A DNA stretch of 64,000 nucleotides, taken from assembly GCA_900208305.1 (NCBI GenBank), contig OAPG01000002.1, forward strand, positions 744,001 to 808,000, in the 5' to 3' direction. Below the pieces are notes generated by a model. It worked only from the letters and a program-made list of their open reading frames with translations, ran no database searches and had not been told where the DNA came from. Of this stretch, positions 62,061-64,000 are shown one piece after another. Position 1 is the first letter of the stretch. Every line of letters begins with the position of its first letter. The position numbers and the translations under genes were made by a program. The DNA comes from Melanopsichium pennsylvanicum. Taxonomy: Eukaryota > Basidiomycota > Ustilaginomycetes > Ustilaginales.

Positions 62061-64000
62061 TTAGCTTTGTCCAGCACCACCTTGACCCTGTCCTTGAGCG
62101 GGGCGCTTGATGGTAATCGGAGCACCGGCAGCTCTGGGCTTCTTGGTACCACCCTGTTGCTCGGCGCTTACATTGCCACCAGCACCACCGGCTTGATTTA
62201 AACCTTGAGCCGAGAGCTTTCTCTTTGCACCCGCTGCGGTATTGTTGACTGCACCGCCGCGAGCGCCTCTTGTGGCCGCGGATGCGATGCGCGACCCGCC
62301 ACGACCTGCTGCTGCTGCACCACGAATGGACGCCATTGTAATAGGCCCTGTGATGTTCGCGATCTGGCCTATGGTATGGGTGGCGGCGGCAGGTCCGGTA
62401 GGAATCGGTCTTGCCACAGGCCTAGCATTGCCACGTCCAGCTTGGGCCGCTCCCCTACCGAACACACCAGGTCGAGTAGGCAATGCACTTGCACTAGCCA
62501 TAGCACCCGCTGCAGGTCCTGTAGGCGTCGCAGCAGCACCACCACCAACAGGAATCTCATCCCCCTTCAAGGCCGCAATTTCTGCCGTGAGCTTGGCGAT
62601 CTTGTTATCCTTCTGCTTGATCATGAGCGTGTTTCTCAAGTTGGCCTCGTTCTTTCCAGCCTCAAAGCGGGCTTTCGCATTTTCGTCATGCTGTGCCTTG
62701 AGCTCTGCTTCCCTTGCAGTGATCGCTGCCGAGATGGCTTCTTGTACCGCATTCTGGCGCTCATCTTCAAGCGCCTTGAGCCGGGCCTGAACCTGCGATT
62801 CCACATCGGTTCCACCGTCAGAAGTAGATGCGAAGGCGGCGTACTTCTCTTCGAGTGATGCTTGGAGCTGTCGCAGCGCCTCAGCGTGAGCCTCCTTGAG
62901 CTGAGCAATGTCCGGAGATTCATTTGCGACCAGCTGAGCCTCAAGCTCGCGAATCCTCTGCTCGGCAGCTTCGAGTTTTGCCTCCAACTCAGCGACGCGC
63001 GCACGCAGGGTGGCCACTTCCACGTCAGCCTCATTAGCAGCAGCATTCCCGCTCTTGGTAGCCAGGCGCTCCCGAACAGCCTTTTCGATGGCTTCGGCAT
63101 GATTTTCGGCAAACTCCCTCTTGAGCTCAGTGATGGTCTTGTCGCGCTCCTTGACTTCGGCTTCAGCAGCACGTTGGTTCTTGAGGAATTCGCGACCCTT
63201 GGCAAGATGCTTGTCGCGAGCCGCTTCCGCTTGTTGCTTTTCGGCTTCGAGTTTCGCTTTGATCTCGTCGAATGCCTTTTGGGCCTCAGCTACGGCTGCC
63301 GTGATGGCGGCTTGCTGGTCTGCTGAAGACTCGGCAGCCGGCAGTGCGGCATCGCCATCAGCAGCGGACGTCGCGGCAGTTTCGACCGCAGGGGTCTCTG
63401 TAGTGGCAGCCGCAGCTGCAGAAGTCTGTGTCTGTTCGAGTTGCTGCTTGAGCGCGTCTCTCTCCAGAGTGAGCTGAACAACATTGGCTTGGTGTGTTGT
63501 GACCGCCTCTTCATACTTGGCCGAGTCCTCGTCCTTCTCCTTCTGAAGAGCCGCCAGCTTCTCTTGAGCCTCCGCGACAGCCTTTCGCTCTGCTGCAATC
63601 CTGGCTCGGACCTGCTCCCTGAGCTTTTCAAAGTTGGACTTGGCAGTAGCCGCCTCGGACTTGAGGATCTCATTTGCCGTTTCGCTCTCCTGCAACTTGG
63701 CCTGAATCTCCTCGATCTTCTGCTGAGATTCAACTCGTGCCTGCTCGACCTTTTGCATCTCGTCGCTGATACCATGTGTCTGAAGTAGCGACTGAGCGCG
63801 AGTCTGCCATCGCTTGCCGTCCTCGCGCAGCACATTGAGTTCCGCCTGCGACGCCTCCAGGTCGATTTGCGCGTTTCGCAGTTGCTCACGAACCGGCTCA
63901 AGCTCCGTGCTGGCGGATCTGAGCTCGGCTTCCAGCTGTGTGATACGGGCATCAGCACGACTGGCACTCTCTTGCAACGTGTGGTGACTCTCGCGCAGCT
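62061..64000 (-). CDS. MLP1: Mlp1/TPR nuclear basket protein, C-terminal part (runs off the right edge)
   Basis: The frame is open to base 64000 with no start, so about 646 C-terminal residues are seen. The first 460 are a continuous coiled coil (LEAELRSASTELEPVREQLR, ERIRELEAQL-type heptads). The segment LREDGKRWQTRAQSLLQTHG, with GISDE after it, resembles the conserved (D)xxRWKxRxQxLLxKY stretch of Mlp1/Mlp2/TPR. After it come Ala-rich coils, then a disordered Gly/Ala/Arg-rich tail (RGGSRIASAATRGARGGAVN) ending in a basic TIKRPAQGQGQ. In yeasts and animals these proteins form the nuclear-basket filaments and help mRNA quality control and spindle-checkpoint tethering. Coiled coils are easily confused, so the name rests on the RWxxRxQxLL segment and the tail. 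It converges with HMCES, 145 bp apart. Confidence 0.72.
   Translation of the reverse strand, partial: LRESHHTLQESASRADARITQLEAELRSASTELEPVREQLRNAQIDLEASQAELNVLREDGKRWQTRAQSLLQTHGISDEMQKVEQARVESQQKIEEIQAKLQESETANEILKSEAATAKSNFEKLREQVRARIAAERKAVAEAQEKLAALQKEKDEDSAKYEEAVTTHQANVVQLTLERDALKQQLEQTQTSAAAAATTETPAVETAATSAADGDAALPAAESSADQQAAITAAVAEAQKAFDEIKAKLEAEKQQAEAARDKHLAKGREFLKNQRAAEAEVKERDKTITELKREFAENHAEAIEKAVRERLATKSGNAAANEADVEVATLRARVAELEAKLEAAEQRIRELEAQLVANESPDIAQLKEAHAEALRQLQASLEEKYAAFASTSDGGTDVESQVQARLKALEDERQNAVQEAISAAITAREAELKAQHDENAKARFEAGKNEANLRNTLMIKQKDNKIAKLTAEIAALKGDEIPVGGGAAATPTGPAAGAMASASALPTRPGVFGRGAAQAGRGNARPVARPIPTGPAAATHTIGQIANITGPITMASIRGAAAAGRGGSRIASAATRGARGGAVNNTAAGAKRKLSAQGLNQAGGAGGNVSAEQQGGTKKPRAAGAPITIKRPAQGQGQGGAGQS

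Overview
The window looks like nuclear DNA of a smut-type basidiomycete (Ustilaginomycotina; Ustilago/Sporisorium/Moesziomyces-like). This is an inference from the proteins, from the mostly intronless genes with a few short GT-AG introns (about 90-250 bp), from long Ser/Pro/Ala-rich disordered regions, and from strong G/C preference at third codon positions, which creates long antisense ORFs. I see no CRISPR array, integrated virus, intact transposon, rRNA gene or convincing tRNA gene.

Layout. 1-8.1 kb: the start of an Spt2-like chromatin protein (minus, runs off the left edge), PRMT5 (plus), and a tail-anchored CS-domain protein (minus). 10.5-15.7 kb: a Bem3-type PX-PH-RhoGAP, a membrane-anchored YjbQ/UPF0047 protein, and a possible small secreted protein. 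16.4-23.5 kb: a BTB-like protein (minus), an Rsc7/Npl6-type chromatin remodelling subunit and an uncharacterised protein with a calponin-homology-like C terminus. 24-25.9 kb: a two-exon Zn2Cys6 regulator, followed by a gene-poor stretch of about 6.5 kb. 32.4-34.7 kb: a tiny protein whose first exon is only the ATG and which gains an N-myristoylation signal by splicing, then an MDR-family oxidoreductase. 35.4-45.0 kb: XRN1 and mitochondrial LON, transcribed divergently. 45.2-50.7 kb: a 51-residue Cys-rich protein in three exons of 52 nt, a small basic protein, mitochondrial ribosomal protein bS16m, a homopolymer-rich stretch with a decayed coding-like relic, and a Bax-inhibitor-1 family protein. 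51.4-56.6 kb: sphingolipid C9-methyltransferase and a glyoxylate/hydroxypyruvate-reductase-type dehydrogenase. 56.8-64 kb: a Ser/Pro-rich unknown protein, an HMCES/SRAP protein divergent from it, and the C-terminal part of an Mlp1/TPR nuclear basket protein (minus, runs off the right edge).

The genes are mainly housekeeping and do not form a biosynthetic or defence cluster. Several share themes: chromatin and nuclear periphery (Spt2, Rsc7, PRMT5, Mlp1, HMCES), mitochondria (Lon, bS16m) and Cdc42 polarity (Bem3). The most interesting items are small or spliced genes that a simple ORF scan misses: the 3 x 52 nt Cys-rich gene, the ATG-only-exon myristoyl gene and the candidate secreted protein. 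Others are family members with unusual extra parts: the membrane-anchored YjbQ, the CS domain with a tail anchor, and HMCES with a terminal PIP-like box. No completely new multi-gene system is evident.
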